Positions 35,847 through 45,253 of a DNA stretch of 64,000 nucleotides are shown here, piece after piece. The notes under the pieces were generated by a model. That model was not told the origin of the DNA and did no database searches. It worked only from the letters and a program-made list of their open reading frames with translations. This DNA comes from a bacterium (lineage in GTDB: Bacteria > Planctomycetota > SZUA-567): NCBI GenBank assembly GCA_003245715.1, contig QKCJ01000031.1:155548-219547 (forward strand), in the 5' to 3' direction. The position numbers were made by a program, and so were the translations under genes. The number at the start of each line of letters is the position of its first letter. Within the stretch, counting starts at the first letter, position 1.

Positions 35847-36699
35847 GACCTTTCAATATGCGAATATTTATCATTATGTAATTCAATAGTATTTTACTGT
35901 TTTTCAAATATTATCCAGCTTTATTTTGTTCCAATATAATTATATCGTTTTTCTTTTTGCGAACAGGTGCGATCTGCTATTGATTTTTATGGGTAGTAAG
36001 ATAGTGCGAACTTTTAAGCAAAAATAGTAAAAATTTTATAACTCTTGATATTATAGACTGTTAAAAATACTACCCATGACGGCCGCATGGGTGCTGAATT
36101 TTGGAGAAATGGAGAAAAATTAAGGTGAAATTTTCGTTCTCCAACGACTTGAACAGCAATAGACACTTCTTGGCAAAACAGCTATTTCGGCGGGTAAATT
36201 TGTAAAACCTGTTGATATATAAGGATAAAGCGAATCAATAAAAGCCCCTCGGTGAAAGCCGAGGGGTAATTTCGTAACCGGAGAAAAGTTCCCGGTTGTT
36301 GTAATGGCGGAGCACAGATCTCTGTTAACGGAAAATTCTCTATGAATTCGTGGATTTTCTCGAAATCATAAATCGTTCTATCGCTCAGGAACAGAAAGAG
36401 ATACGCGATCAATTAGAGTTGACGTAATCCGCTCTATCCGCCGGGGACTCATGGCGATAAATTCTCCGATTTTTCCGCTGCACCCATATCGAAGCGTTTC
36501 GAATGCTTATCGAGTTCAAAACATCCCTGTAATAGAATTATCGCCTGCTCATCGATCAATAGATTTCAGCAAAAGAAATTCACAAAAACCTAAAATTTTG
36601 TAAGATCATATCTTTCAGGAGCCCTACAACAATTCTGTCCAGAGCTTAAGCTCATTCATTCCAACGACTTCTTAAAATCAAAAATCAGGATTTCACATC
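35847..36699. other. Non-coding stretch in the mobile island
   Basis: About 850 bp with no supported gene. It is AT-rich near the IS (35850-36060) and then mixed. The only clear structure is a hairpin at 36245-36266. The base composition changes around 36270, as if two pieces of DNA were joined. No CRISPR, tRNA or att-like copy of the tRNA end was seen. Confidence 0.5.
36240..36266 (-). terminator. Hairpin, possible terminator
   Basis: CCCCTCGG and CCGAGGGG form a perfect 8-bp stem with a 6-nt loop. In the leftward transcript it is followed by CTTTTATTG. No gene ends nearby, so it may be an orphan left after rearrangement. Confidence 0.45.
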
Positions 36700-38092
36700 A
36701 TGTTCGTGCCGGCATTTGTATCAGGGCTACTACTTGGAGCCTTCGTCCCTGCTTATCGTGACCCAGCAATTCGCTTTCTTTGTAAACAGATCGAAATCCT
36801 GCTACGAGTCCTCTCTGACCATGGCGTCTCTACCGTTGTCTGCAAACCCGATGAGCGGGTTGCGCTGCTCTCAATCGGCAAGGAGATGAAACATCACGTC
36901 AAATCCATTTTTCTAATTAACACTTGGCATACTTACCGTCGCTGGCTTCTTGAGCAGACAGCAGGCAAGCAACAAAAGCGTGCCGGTCGGCTACCGAAGT
37001 TTACTCTGGAGGAAATAGCTCTCGTTGTCCGGATCGCCAAAGAGAATTTTTTCTTTGGCCTTGGCAAGATCGTCGGTGAGATGGAGAAACTCGGGATCAC
37101 AATCTCGGCAAGCACAGTGAAAGCAATTCTTCGCTCTCATAATATCACGCCGATAAATGATCGAAAAATCGACGCGAACGGAACTTGGCAGAAGTTCACC
37201 GCCAACGTTGAATCCCTTGTTGCTTGTGACTTTTTCTGCAAGCCAATTTATACCTTACGTGGTCGGTTTGATGCTTACGTTCTGACTTTCATCCACCTTG
37301 GAAGTCGCAAGGTCTGGTCGAGAGCCTCGACTCGCAGATGAGTCCTGCAACTTTGTCACCAAATGATGGCTGGTGCCGACAGCAGGCACCGAGAGTGTCG
37401 GTTGACATTGGTCGCGGCCAAAGACAATTGTCCGGATAGCAACTATGGCCGCGAATATGCCTCCGGGGCACCCGGTGTGGATTGAGGATGAAGGAATAAA
37501 CTTCCGTCATCTGATCCTTGACCACGACAGTAAGTTCACGGCAAGATTCGATGAAATTTACAAAGGACTTTCGAACGCAAAAGAACCAATCGTCAGAACC
37601 GGGATTCACATGCCCGTCATGAATTCTTTTACCGAATCATTTGTCGACCGGAGTCCGGCTGACAGGCATTTCAAAGCAGAGTGTCTCTTTCACTTCGCCT
37701 GTCTTAGCCTTGAGCAACTTAATTACATTGTTACACGTTATCAAGGCGACCATAACAATTTCCGACCACACCAAGGAAAAGGAATTGGCAACCGGATACT
37801 TGATCCCGACTGGCAACCGCCGCCACCGACGGGTAAAGTAAAACGCCAGAAAATACTCGGCGGACTACTCAACCACTACTACCGGGAAGCTGCGCAAAGC
37901 CTCTTCGTTGGTAGCTTCTTATATCCATCCCAGATTTTTTCGTCAAGTCTGGAAACAGCAATATTGCTAAATTTAGGAACCGCGGAAGAAAGTAAAAGCA
38001 ACCATAGATCTGATTTAGGAATTCGCGTTAAAATCATTTACGCAAACACACCTGTGGCGCAATGCCGCTTTCGATCAGATTCTGCTTTTTAA
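36700..38092 (+). pseudogene. Degenerate integrase-core transposase
   Basis: The first part (36700-37340) holds an HTH_21-type region and the beginning of the rve domain (FFFGLGKIVGEMEKLGI, then VACDFFCKPIYTLRGRFDAY with the first Asp). The match then moves to a second frame (MSPATLSPNDGWCRQQA, about 37345-37395) and to a third (from about 37470), which carries the second Asp (LDHDSKF) and the Glu (NSFTESF). At least two frameshifts and a short insertion therefore break the gene. Similarity normally ends at HYYREAA (about 37894), and the frame runs on to 38092 as read-through. The family is common in planctomycetes. Confidence 0.8.
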
Positions 38093-38151
38093 AATATCTC
38101 CCCGCAGTTCCAAATTCAAATCGCACGCAATTTCTGTATGAGGCAATTTAC

Positions 38152-40131
38152 TTAAATGCTATTGATACAGATTTTATTGTTAACATAAAAAATCCTCACA
38201 TGTTGACGTTCATTCTTAACAAGAAGTTCATGCCTGTTTATTTGAATGAGTACGTCAGGGATAACTCTATTGGCAATCATTATCTCTACGCAATTTTTCT
38301 CTGCCTTATTGCCCTTTAATTCTTCCAATAGCAATAATAACCGTTCTCTTTGCCCGGCAATTTTCTTTAACTTCAGCAAATTAATTTTTAGACTTTTTCT
38401 TTCAGCCTCAGATTGACGCATTGACAATTCAAGAAGATCAAGCCCCAAAGGCAACTCGTTTTGTATTTGAAGCATCCTTGTCGTCAAAGTTGCGAGTAGT
38501 TTTTCTCCCTTTTCCACCTGATCGTCTATTGCGGTGTCTGCCCCAATTGCTAGCTTTGTCAGTGCATAGCGAGTTCCAACCGAGTGGGCCTCTATGCCTT
38601 TGACGGCCGTTAGACGACCATTTATTATGGCGCCTCTACTATAGCTTTTATGGTTTCTTCCTATTACCTTAATAAAACCTTCAGAAGTAACATGCGAATT
38701 TTTAATATAGTATGTGACCTGAATATCGCCAATGGCCTGCACGGTACTCTCAATGATATATCCCGCGTCGATGTTGCCCTTTGCCTCAACAATAGTCTTC
38801 TTTCCGATTATTGCCTTGTGTACTTTAAGCGAACCGCCGCAATGAACAGTAGCCCCATTTTCTATAGAGCCATATACAATGAGATCTCTACCCGCATTAA
38901 CAGTTATGCATGACTGGACACTGCCATATATGACAATATCCTTGCTGTAATTTATGTTCCCTGTTTTTATATCCGCATCACTGGCAACAATCAGAGCCTT
39001 GCTTATGCTTAAAGTATTACCGGATATCCTGGCTATACCATCACACGCTGCATAGTAATTAATGTGGCAAGCGGAATCATCAATTATGATATTCTCAGAA
39101 GAGCAAAGAGGAGGGATTTTATCAACGCCCTGAGCATGGATCTCCTTGCCAAAAACATCATAGCCATTTCTTGGGGCGATCGGCTTGGTGTATATTGCAA
39201 TAAGCTGTCCTTCTTGCACTTCGGCGAATGGGCATAGATCAAAGAAATCGACCGAATCATTGTGTGAAGCGGGGTGTGGTTTTTGTTTAAGCTCAATCTT
39301 CCATTCGATCGCCCCGCAACTGCCGCTAAATGCCGGAATACCACTTTTTAGCTGGATAAAATCCTGTGCCTTATGCGCAGCTTTACGCTGACAGTACTCC
39401 CTGACAGTACTCGGGGGAATACCTTGCCCTTCCGTGCCCTCTGCCTCACACATCGCATCAAGCACGCAGTCGATTTGTTTTTTTGAGCCATGACTGACCG
39501 GGAGAAAATTGAAGTAGAGTTTCATTTTGTCGGGGCTTGCGAATATGGGTTTTATTACCGTAAGCCTCCCCTCGTCTGAACAGCCGATATATCCCGAAGC
39601 ACTGGCAATAAAAACCATGTGAGTTCTACTGTTTGTTGTTGTCACGCCGTCTCCTGCCTTGAAAACACAGTCTTCCTCAGAGGTATTGTCCGATGTCGGA
39701 CAGGGCATATTGAGCTTGAGAATGCTGTCGCCTTTGCGGACAAACATACACGAGCGGATATGGCTGGGTAGTGCTACGGATGGTGCGTTACTGTTGAGCC
39801 AGAGTGCAGCCTGGAAAAATGAAACAAGTTGCTCTGGTTCAGCTGGAGCGGTATCCTCTCCAATATAGCAGAGTCCTTGCTGGGCAGTGGGTTTCCCGGC
39901 CAGCACGATGTTTGTTATGGGCTTTTTTGTACGCCTGGCTTCCTGGATAAGGCATGCTGTGGATTCAATGGAAAAACCCCCATAGTGTCCGTGTGAAAGC
40001 ATAAGGGCGATAAGGTCGGAGCATGACAAGCTTCTTCCGGGGTCGTTACTCTGCGGAAGGATGTCCAGCAATGCCAGAGTGCCGTCAGCGCTATAGTGCA
40101 GGCGAAGGGGGGCGTCAGAAGAAGTGGTCAT
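38152..40131 (-). CDS. FapA family protein (DUF342)
   Basis: A 659-residue cytoplasmic protein. After a variable N-terminal region (about 1-240), the FapA/DUF342 beta-helix runs to about 560, with repeated short strands such as VIYGSVQSCITVNAGRDLIVYGSI (a polymer-binding-like stack). A helical coiled-coil tail follows (about 565-650). FapA proteins of Vibrio affect polar localisation and EPS- or flagellum-related processes, but this branch is uncharacterised. The ATG overlaps the regulator's stop (TGATG), so it is translationally coupled. It is the last of five genes in an operon with sensing components. Confidence 0.85.
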   Translation of the reverse strand: MTTSSDAPLRLHYSADGTLALLDILPQSNDPGRSLSCSDLIALMLSHGHYGGFSIESTACLIQEARRTKKPITNIVLAGKPTAQQGLCYIGEDTAPAEPEQLVSFFQAALWLNSNAPSVALPSHIRSCMFVRKGDSILKLNMPCPTSDNTSEEDCVFKAGDGVTTTNSRTHMVFIASASGYIGCSDEGRLTVIKPIFASPDKMKLYFNFLPVSHGSKKQIDCVLDAMCEAEGTEGQGIPPSTVREYCQRKAAHKAQDFIQLKSGIPAFSGSCGAIEWKIELKQKPHPASHNDSVDFFDLCPFAEVQEGQLIAIYTKPIAPRNGYDVFGKEIHAQGVDKIPPLCSSENIIIDDSACHINYYAACDGIARISGNTLSISKALIVASDADIKTGNINYSKDIVIYGSVQSCITVNAGRDLIVYGSIENGATVHCGGSLKVHKAIIGKKTIVEAKGNIDAGYIIESTVQAIGDIQVTYYIKNSHVTSEGFIKVIGRNHKSYSRGAIINGRLTAVKGIEAHSVGTRYALTKLAIGADTAIDDQVEKGEKLLATLTTRMLQIQNELPLGLDLLELSMRQSEAERKSLKINLLKLKKIAGQRERLLLLLEELKGNKAEKNCVEIMIANRVIPDVLIQINRHELLVKNERQHVRIFYVNNKICINSI

Positions 40132-41033
40132 CACAGATCTCGCAGTATTGCTGACATATCACCAATGATTTTTGGGGTCTGGCTGATAAGAACATATTGT
40201 GAGAGACTGACCTCCAGCAGTTTGATCATTGCTGTGAGCAGTTTCCAGTTGGTATGCTCCATTATTGCGCTGTTGTTAATAACAAGGACACCGAGGAGGG
40301 TTGTTGATTTATGCAGAGGAATAAGCGTGAGGTTGTCGGTCGTCTGCGGCTCGGTGATCAGCATTGTTTGGAATATTTCCGGGGTGAGAGAAGATGGGCG
40401 TAAAAAAGCCGCTGTCTCGTAAATGTAAATATTGCTCTTGCTGGTTTGCGAAACCTCCTCCAGTCGCGTGAGGATAAAACAGAGACTTTCTTCAATGCTT
40501 GCTGAGTTTACAATATGCTCCAGAATTGTTGAGCGTTCGTAGAGTTCGGTGGTGCGCTCCCGAACAATATCCTCAAGGTTGTTGTTAAGATCATGCAACT
40601 GGTCATTGCTCTGCTGCAACGCACGGATGAGCTCCCCCCTTTGCTTTTCGCTGTTCCAAAGATCCAGAGCGTTTTGAATGGCGAGGATCAGCTCAGCCGC
40701 TTTCCAGGGTTTGGAGATATAGCGCCAGATCTGCCCGTCATTAATTGCAGACATCACCTCATTGGCATCGGAATAACCTGAGAGGACAATACGAATTGAG
40801 TCAGGGCGTATTGCCGCGGCTCTGGCAAGAAGCTCCACGCCATTCATCCCTGGCATTCGCATATCGCAGATAATGACACTGATATCCTGCGCTCTGATAA
40901 TTTCCAACGCATCTTCCTGCGAAGAGGTATAATGCTGCATGAATGGCTCTTCATTCAATTGACGCTGCAGCGAGTTGAGAACTTTTTGCTCGTCATCGAT
41001 AAACAGTACTGAGTCATTTAGTGATGAGTTCAT
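40131..41033 (-). CDS. Response regulator with REC and C-terminal GAF-like domain
   Basis: A 300-residue protein. The receiver (about 8-122) has phosphoacceptor Asp in IICDMRMPGMNG, LSGYS and YISKPWK, the Lys-Pro-Trp form shared with the other two receivers here. A coiled coil (about 125-165) leads to a GAF-like region (about 170-290) with no obvious cofactor motif. There is no DNA-binding domain. The output is therefore protein interaction or ligand-dependent signalling. It lies 10 bp after the histidine kinase and overlaps the FapA gene. Confidence 0.88.
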   Translation of the reverse strand: MNSSLNDSVLFIDDEQKVLNSLQRQLNEEPFMQHYTSSQEDALEIIRAQDISVIICDMRMPGMNGVELLARAAAIRPDSIRIVLSGYSDANEVMSAINDGQIWRYISKPWKAAELILAIQNALDLWNSEKQRGELIRALQQSNDQLHDLNNNLEDIVRERTTELYERSTILEHIVNSASIEESLCFILTRLEEVSQTSKSNIYIYETAAFLRPSSLTPEIFQTMLITEPQTTDNLTLIPLHKSTTLLGVLVINNSAIMEHTNWKLLTAMIKLLEVSLSQYVLISQTPKIIGDMSAILRDL

Positions 41034-41043
41034 ACATTATCCA

Positions 41044-42786
41044 TTAATTTTGTGGTCTTTTCAGCGGTAATTGTATCGTAAAGGTCGTTCCCTCGCCCAG
41101 CTTGCTGCGTACTTCAATTTTTCCGCCGTGAGACTTTACTATTTTTTGTGAGATATGCAGGCCCAGCCCCGTGCCGACCCCGACTGGCTTGGTCGTGAAA
41201 AACGGGTTGAATATCTTTGTCAGTTCCTCTGGCGCAACTCCACAGCCATTGTCGCTGATCTCAATAAAAACACTCTGTTCTTGGGAGGAAATCGTTATTG
41301 CCACGGTACCTTTTTCGGTGATGGCCTGTGAAGCGTTAATCAGAAGGTTGAGCAGTACCTGCGTAATTTGCCCCTGATTGATCTCTACCTCTGGTGTGGG
41401 TGCGTAGTTGCGCACTACCTCGCATTTATACTTTAGCTGATTCCATGCCAGGGAAATTGCCTGATCTGCTACTTCGTCTATAAGGCAGGGGGCATATGAT
41501 TCCAGTTCATCTGAACGGGAAAAAACTTTTAAATCAGAGACAATTTTTGAGATCCTATCCATTCCCTCTATTGACTCCTCCAGCAACTCAGGAAGATCCG
41601 ATCGGATAAAATCGTAGTTAAGCTCTTTTTTCAATTGCTCTACTTCTGTGCTTTGGGGCAATTTTTCATATTCCACAACAATCGAAATAAGCTTTTGAAC
41701 ATAGCTTTTGAGGCTTTCCATGTTGGCGCTTACATATCCTGCCGGGTTATTGATCTCATGGGCAACACCAGCCGCAAGCTGACCAACCGCAGCCATTTTT
41801 TCAGACTGGAACAGCATAGACGTTCGCTCCTTGAGCACTTCCTGTGTATGGTTGAAAGCTTCTATCAAATCCTGTATCTCATCCACATCTGAAGAGTCTG
41901 TTTCTATTGGTTCCCATTTTGCTCTCTGCAATCCGACCACGCCGTCACGAAGTCTGTAAAGGGGAATGATAACTGTCCTTCTGATCATAAAAACAAGAAT
42001 TACTATAATGGCCGCAATCGCAATTATTCCACTTAGATTCAAAATCTTCATGGAGTCATTGATAATACCATAGTGTGCGTCCTGTCTTATATCAATGACG
42101 ACCTCAAGGGGAATTTTTTCGCTTTTAGCCATGGTAGAAAGCATACGCGATTTGTCCAGCCCATGTGAAAGGATCTCTCTGCCATTATAGAGCAATGATA
42201 GATACATGTCAGATTTTCCGATTTCGTTTTTTTCTGGCGCAAAAAAAAGCTCCGTCGGAATGGCATACGCCAGTGCTCCCTCCACTTGGTTGTTATAAGG
42301 AATAGTGGCGATAAAAAGAATATAGAAGGTTCCGTCCGCATTAGGAAGTATCTTAACAATATATTTTTCATTGCTGTTGATTGCCTTCACAACAAGGGCT
42401 TTGGCGTTAATGTCTATACTTTTGCTGGTGTAAATCTCCTCACCATTAAAGGTGTAAAGCTTAAGAACTCCTTCTGGAAATTCATGTGAAAGCTCGTTCA
42501 TATAATCTTTAAGAAAAAACCGGCTATCAAATGGGTGCATCACTAATCTGGGTAGGGTAGGTTTGCTGATCTCCCGTTTGAGTTCATTAGTAACACGCTG
42601 GATATGCCAATCTATGCGGGCTGCCTTGTTCTTGACGATAATTTCATTGTCTTCAATCATCTCGTGATGAAGGGCACTTGTTGCAACCCAGTTGATAAAC
42701 AGCAATGCAACAACAAGCAATCCCGTTATTGACAGGGCCATATACAGGATAAACCGGACATAAATATTATTTAGCTTTATCAGCAT
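41044..42786 (-). CDS. Membrane sensor histidine kinase
   Basis: A 580-residue kinase. The first membrane helix (about 10-33) and second (about 250-275) flank a periplasmic sensor of about 215 residues (dCache-like, no clear motif). A HAMP region follows, then HisKA with GQLAAGVAHEINNPAGYV (phosphorylated His) and a HATPase with EISDNGCGVAP and GTGLGLHIS. The ATG at 42786 avoids overlap with the binding-protein gene and has GAGAG upstream. It is embedded between the periplasmic binding protein and the REC-GAF-like regulator, which suggests a binding protein-kinase-regulator relay similar in layout to TorT/TorS or LuxP/LuxQ. Confidence 0.9.
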   Translation of the reverse strand: MLIKLNNIYVRFILYMALSITGLLVVALLFINWVATSALHHEMIEDNEIIVKNKAARIDWHIQRVTNELKREISKPTLPRLVMHPFDSRFFLKDYMNELSHEFPEGVLKLYTFNGEEIYTSKSIDINAKALVVKAINSNEKYIVKILPNADGTFYILFIATIPYNNQVEGALAYAIPTELFFAPEKNEIGKSDMYLSLLYNGREILSHGLDKSRMLSTMAKSEKIPLEVVIDIRQDAHYGIINDSMKILNLSGIIAIAAIIVILVFMIRRTVIIPLYRLRDGVVGLQRAKWEPIETDSSDVDEIQDLIEAFNHTQEVLKERTSMLFQSEKMAAVGQLAAGVAHEINNPAGYVSANMESLKSYVQKLISIVVEYEKLPQSTEVEQLKKELNYDFIRSDLPELLEESIEGMDRISKIVSDLKVFSRSDELESYAPCLIDEVADQAISLAWNQLKYKCEVVRNYAPTPEVEINQGQITQVLLNLLINASQAITEKGTVAITISSQEQSVFIEISDNGCGVAPEELTKIFNPFFTTKPVGVGTGLGLHISQKIVKSHGGKIEVRSKLGEGTTFTIQLPLKRPQN

Positions 42787-42805
42787 ACTTGCTCTCAAAT
42801 AGGAG

Positions 42806-44044
42806 TTATTTCTGATCTTCCAGACGGATATTTCCCTCACTGTCATAATATCCAAGTCGGAGGTCAGCGATTCCTAGGGCCTCGTGGGCATCGGGGTTTT
42901 CCGGACCGTAGCTGGTAAATGGTTTACTATATGTTCTTATCAGCCCCTTGACGGGGGTCTGCAGATCCTCCAGTTTGAGTCTGAGGTTATTCCTGTTTAT
43001 CGCCATATCCTGTGACCACTCACACTCTTTGGCTGCCTGAAGAAGTATTTTTGTCAGATCATAGGCATGGATAAATCCGGTGGGGGCCGATATGTCTTTG
43101 AGCGTTTTGACCGACGGATCAATCTTCTGCAATTCGCTAAACGCACCTTTCCCTTCAGCAGAGAGAGGCTCAGCCAGAAATGAGTAAGGTGTCTGGATGA
43201 ATTTCAGCTGGATTTTTTCGTTCAGTGTTCCCTTGCCAACCTTTTCAAATAAATCCCCGCCGGTAATTCCCCAATGGCTGTAAATCGGGATGCGCTCCTC
43301 CTGAGGACGCTCGCCCATCGATCGGGCTATCCCAATACCCTCAGGGGTATTCGCCACCAGAAAGATGACATCTGATTTGTCTTTGAAAATACTGGAAAGC
43401 ATTTCATGTGCACCAGCTTTGCCAATTTTCCAGTTGAAATAATACACATCCGTCGGCTCTATGTTTCGGTTTTTTAACGCCTTTGCGAGTGTTTCATAAT
43501 TTGATTTCCCCCAGCCTGTGTCATCAAGAATCAGGGCTGGGCGTTTGTAGCCGGCCTTGTCTATCGCCTGCGCAACCAGAAATTCCCCGGCCTTGGTGTC
43601 ATCAACCGACAAGCGGAACACCCAGTTTTCTCCCTGTCTGTTTGTTTTGCGCGTTACCGGACCAGCTGCTGCCCATGGATCAAGCACCAGCAGGCGCTTC
43701 TGGCTTATTAACTTAGACCAGACCAGCATGGGTTGGGAGTGTAGGCCGCAGAACAGTGCAAGAGCCTGCGGATCACGTGCAAAAGCGAGCAGATTCTCCT
43801 TGCTGCGCAGGACATTTCCCCGGTGGTCAGCAACGATCAGTTTTACCGGCATGCCATGTATTTTATTGCCGGCCTGAGCGAGGGCGGTGCGTATTCCGCG
43901 CTCAATAGACTTGCCGGAGATGTGCATGTTACTCATGTCTGCATCAAGATAAAGATGAATTTCCTTTTCAGCAGCTGAGAGGTCCAGGCAGATACAAAGC
44001 ATCAGCAATACTGCAAAATTGATGGTATTCTTAAATGTTTTCAT
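42806..44044 (-). CDS. LivJ/K-like periplasmic binding protein
   Basis: A 412-residue type 1 periplasmic binding protein with a signal peptide (starting MKTFKNTINFAVLLMLCICL). The two-lobe fold matches branched-chain amino acid receptor proteins: SIERGIRTALAQAG, ALFCGLHSQPM, ALILDDTGWGKSN and IYSHWGITGGD. No permease or ATPase gene is nearby. It most likely delivers a ligand signal to the adjacent kinase rather than serving transport. The ligand cannot be named. The ATG at 44044 (GGAGG 11 nt upstream) is chosen over the TTG at 44050. Confidence 0.88.
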   Translation of the reverse strand: MKTFKNTINFAVLLMLCICLDLSAAEKEIHLYLDADMSNMHISGKSIERGIRTALAQAGNKIHGMPVKLIVADHRGNVLRSKENLLAFARDPQALALFCGLHSQPMLVWSKLISQKRLLVLDPWAAAGPVTRKTNRQGENWVFRLSVDDTKAGEFLVAQAIDKAGYKRPALILDDTGWGKSNYETLAKALKNRNIEPTDVYYFNWKIGKAGAHEMLSSIFKDKSDVIFLVANTPEGIGIARSMGERPQEERIPIYSHWGITGGDLFEKVGKGTLNEKIQLKFIQTPYSFLAEPLSAEGKGAFSELQKIDPSVKTLKDISAPTGFIHAYDLTKILLQAAKECEWSQDMAINRNNLRLKLEDLQTPVKGLIRTYSKPFTSYGPENPDAHEALGIADLRLGYYDSEGNIRLEDQK

Positions 44045-44064
44045 CCTCAAAATTTCCTCCCTGT

Positions 44065-45033
44065 TCAGGAATCCATGGAAATGATATACCTGCCCCGCCC
44101 TTCATTTTTTGCCTGATACAGAGCCATGTCTGCCACATGGAAGAACTCTTCCGGTTTTTGGTATTTTCCTTCATGTGGTCGGGTACTTGATATGCCCATG
44201 CTCACCGACACGTTAAATCCGGCTTCAAATGCCGGGTGCTGAATCTTAAGATCACAGACAGATTGCTGAATTCTTTGGGCGACCTCTTCCGACTTATCGG
44301 AGTCCGCAAGTATAATTGCAAACTCCTCCCCGCCGTAGCGTGCAGCAAAATCATCTGGCCTTAGAAGGCTGGAGCGGATAGCGCCGGCGATTTTTTTCAG
44401 TACCGCGTCACCTTCTGAATGCCCTATTGTGTCGTTGATTAGTTTGAAGCGGTCAATATCGACAACAATAAGGGATAAAGACCGTTTGTGGCGGATTGCA
44501 GATAGCCACCTTTCGGTAAATGTTTCGTCAAAGCCACGTCGGTTTTTCAGCCCGGTCAACGGATCAATATATGCTAGCCCTTCAAGCTTATCTACTTTTG
44601 CGCCGTAGGAATTAACCTTTTTCTCCAAAATGGATATTGTTTTGATCTTGTCGCTTGCTTCATCAAAGAGCGCGACAGCCTCTGTGATAGTTTTAAGCAG
44701 TGCTTCTTTTCTCCAGGGCTTCTGCAAATAAAATTGAACCTTGGCATTATTAATGGAATCAATGGTGTCTGAAAGTTCTGCGTTACCGGTCAGGATTATG
44801 CGAGTGGGCAGCGGATCAATTTCACCGGCTTTTTCCAGAAATTCAACCCCGCCAAGTTCAGGCATTTTAATATCGGAGACGATCACCGCATAGCGGTTTT
44901 CACTTATGCTCAGCAACGCTTGCTTAGGGTCTGAAAAATAATCACAATCATATGGGGAATCCAGAAGATTCCTTTTCAGCGAGGTGAGTATTTTTTTTTC
45001 GTCATCAACAAACAGGAGCCGATGTCTGTTCAT
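44065..45033 (-). CDS. REC-GGDEF diguanylate cyclase
   Basis: A 322-residue response regulator. The receiver (about 5-120) has Asp in VIVSDIKMPELGG and QKPWRK. A short coiled coil joins it to a GGDEF domain (about 160-320) with intact active site RYGGEEF and an RPDD motif five residues before it, the usual inhibitory c-di-GMP site. It should make c-di-GMP when phosphorylated, an inference from domain type. It is first in an operon of five genes, 20 bp upstream of the binding-protein gene. AAGGA lies 10 nt before the ATG. Confidence 0.92.
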   Translation of the reverse strand: MNRHRLLFVDDEKKILTSLKRNLLDSPYDCDYFSDPKQALLSISENRYAVIVSDIKMPELGGVEFLEKAGEIDPLPTRIILTGNAELSDTIDSINNAKVQFYLQKPWRKEALLKTITEAVALFDEASDKIKTISILEKKVNSYGAKVDKLEGLAYIDPLTGLKNRRGFDETFTERWLSAIRHKRSLSLIVVDIDRFKLINDTIGHSEGDAVLKKIAGAIRSSLLRPDDFAARYGGEEFAIILADSDKSEEVAQRIQQSVCDLKIQHPAFEAGFNVSVSMGISSTRPHEGKYQKPEEFFHVADMALYQAKNEGRGRYIISMDS

Positions 45034-45095
45034 CAGAATCAGTCCTTACTTTATATATTGTGAGTGCCCGGATTTTTTGTTAGTACCCTATTTCC

Positions 45096-45123
45096 AGAAT
45101 AGCATAAACAATAATTTTGTCAA
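45096..45123 (-). promoter_or_regulatory. Promoter of the REC-GGDEF operon
   Basis: On the minus strand TTGACA (45118-45123, 6 of 6) is followed after 16 bp by TATTCT (45096-45101, 4 of 6). The start would lie near 45089, about 55 nt before the ATG. For the divergent EPS operon only a lone TTGACA (45174-45179) is seen, without a good -10. Confidence 0.5.
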
Positions 45124-45253
45124 ACTTGAAATGTATCCAAATTAGTAAAAATTCGGACTAATTTTTTTTCGATTGACAAATATCATGATTAGAGTTAGTT
45201 TACATTTTGTCGGACAACATAAACAATCTAAAAATCAAAGCAGGACAATGTCC

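Noticed and set aside
36182..36412. 76-codon minus-strand ORF in the mobile island
   Set aside because: It contains the 8-bp hairpin and has no conserved motif or ribosome-binding site; more likely chance.
42806..44044. Branched-chain amino acid ABC transporter
   Set aside because: Only the binding protein is present; no permease or ATPase gene lies nearby, and the neighbours are signalling genes.
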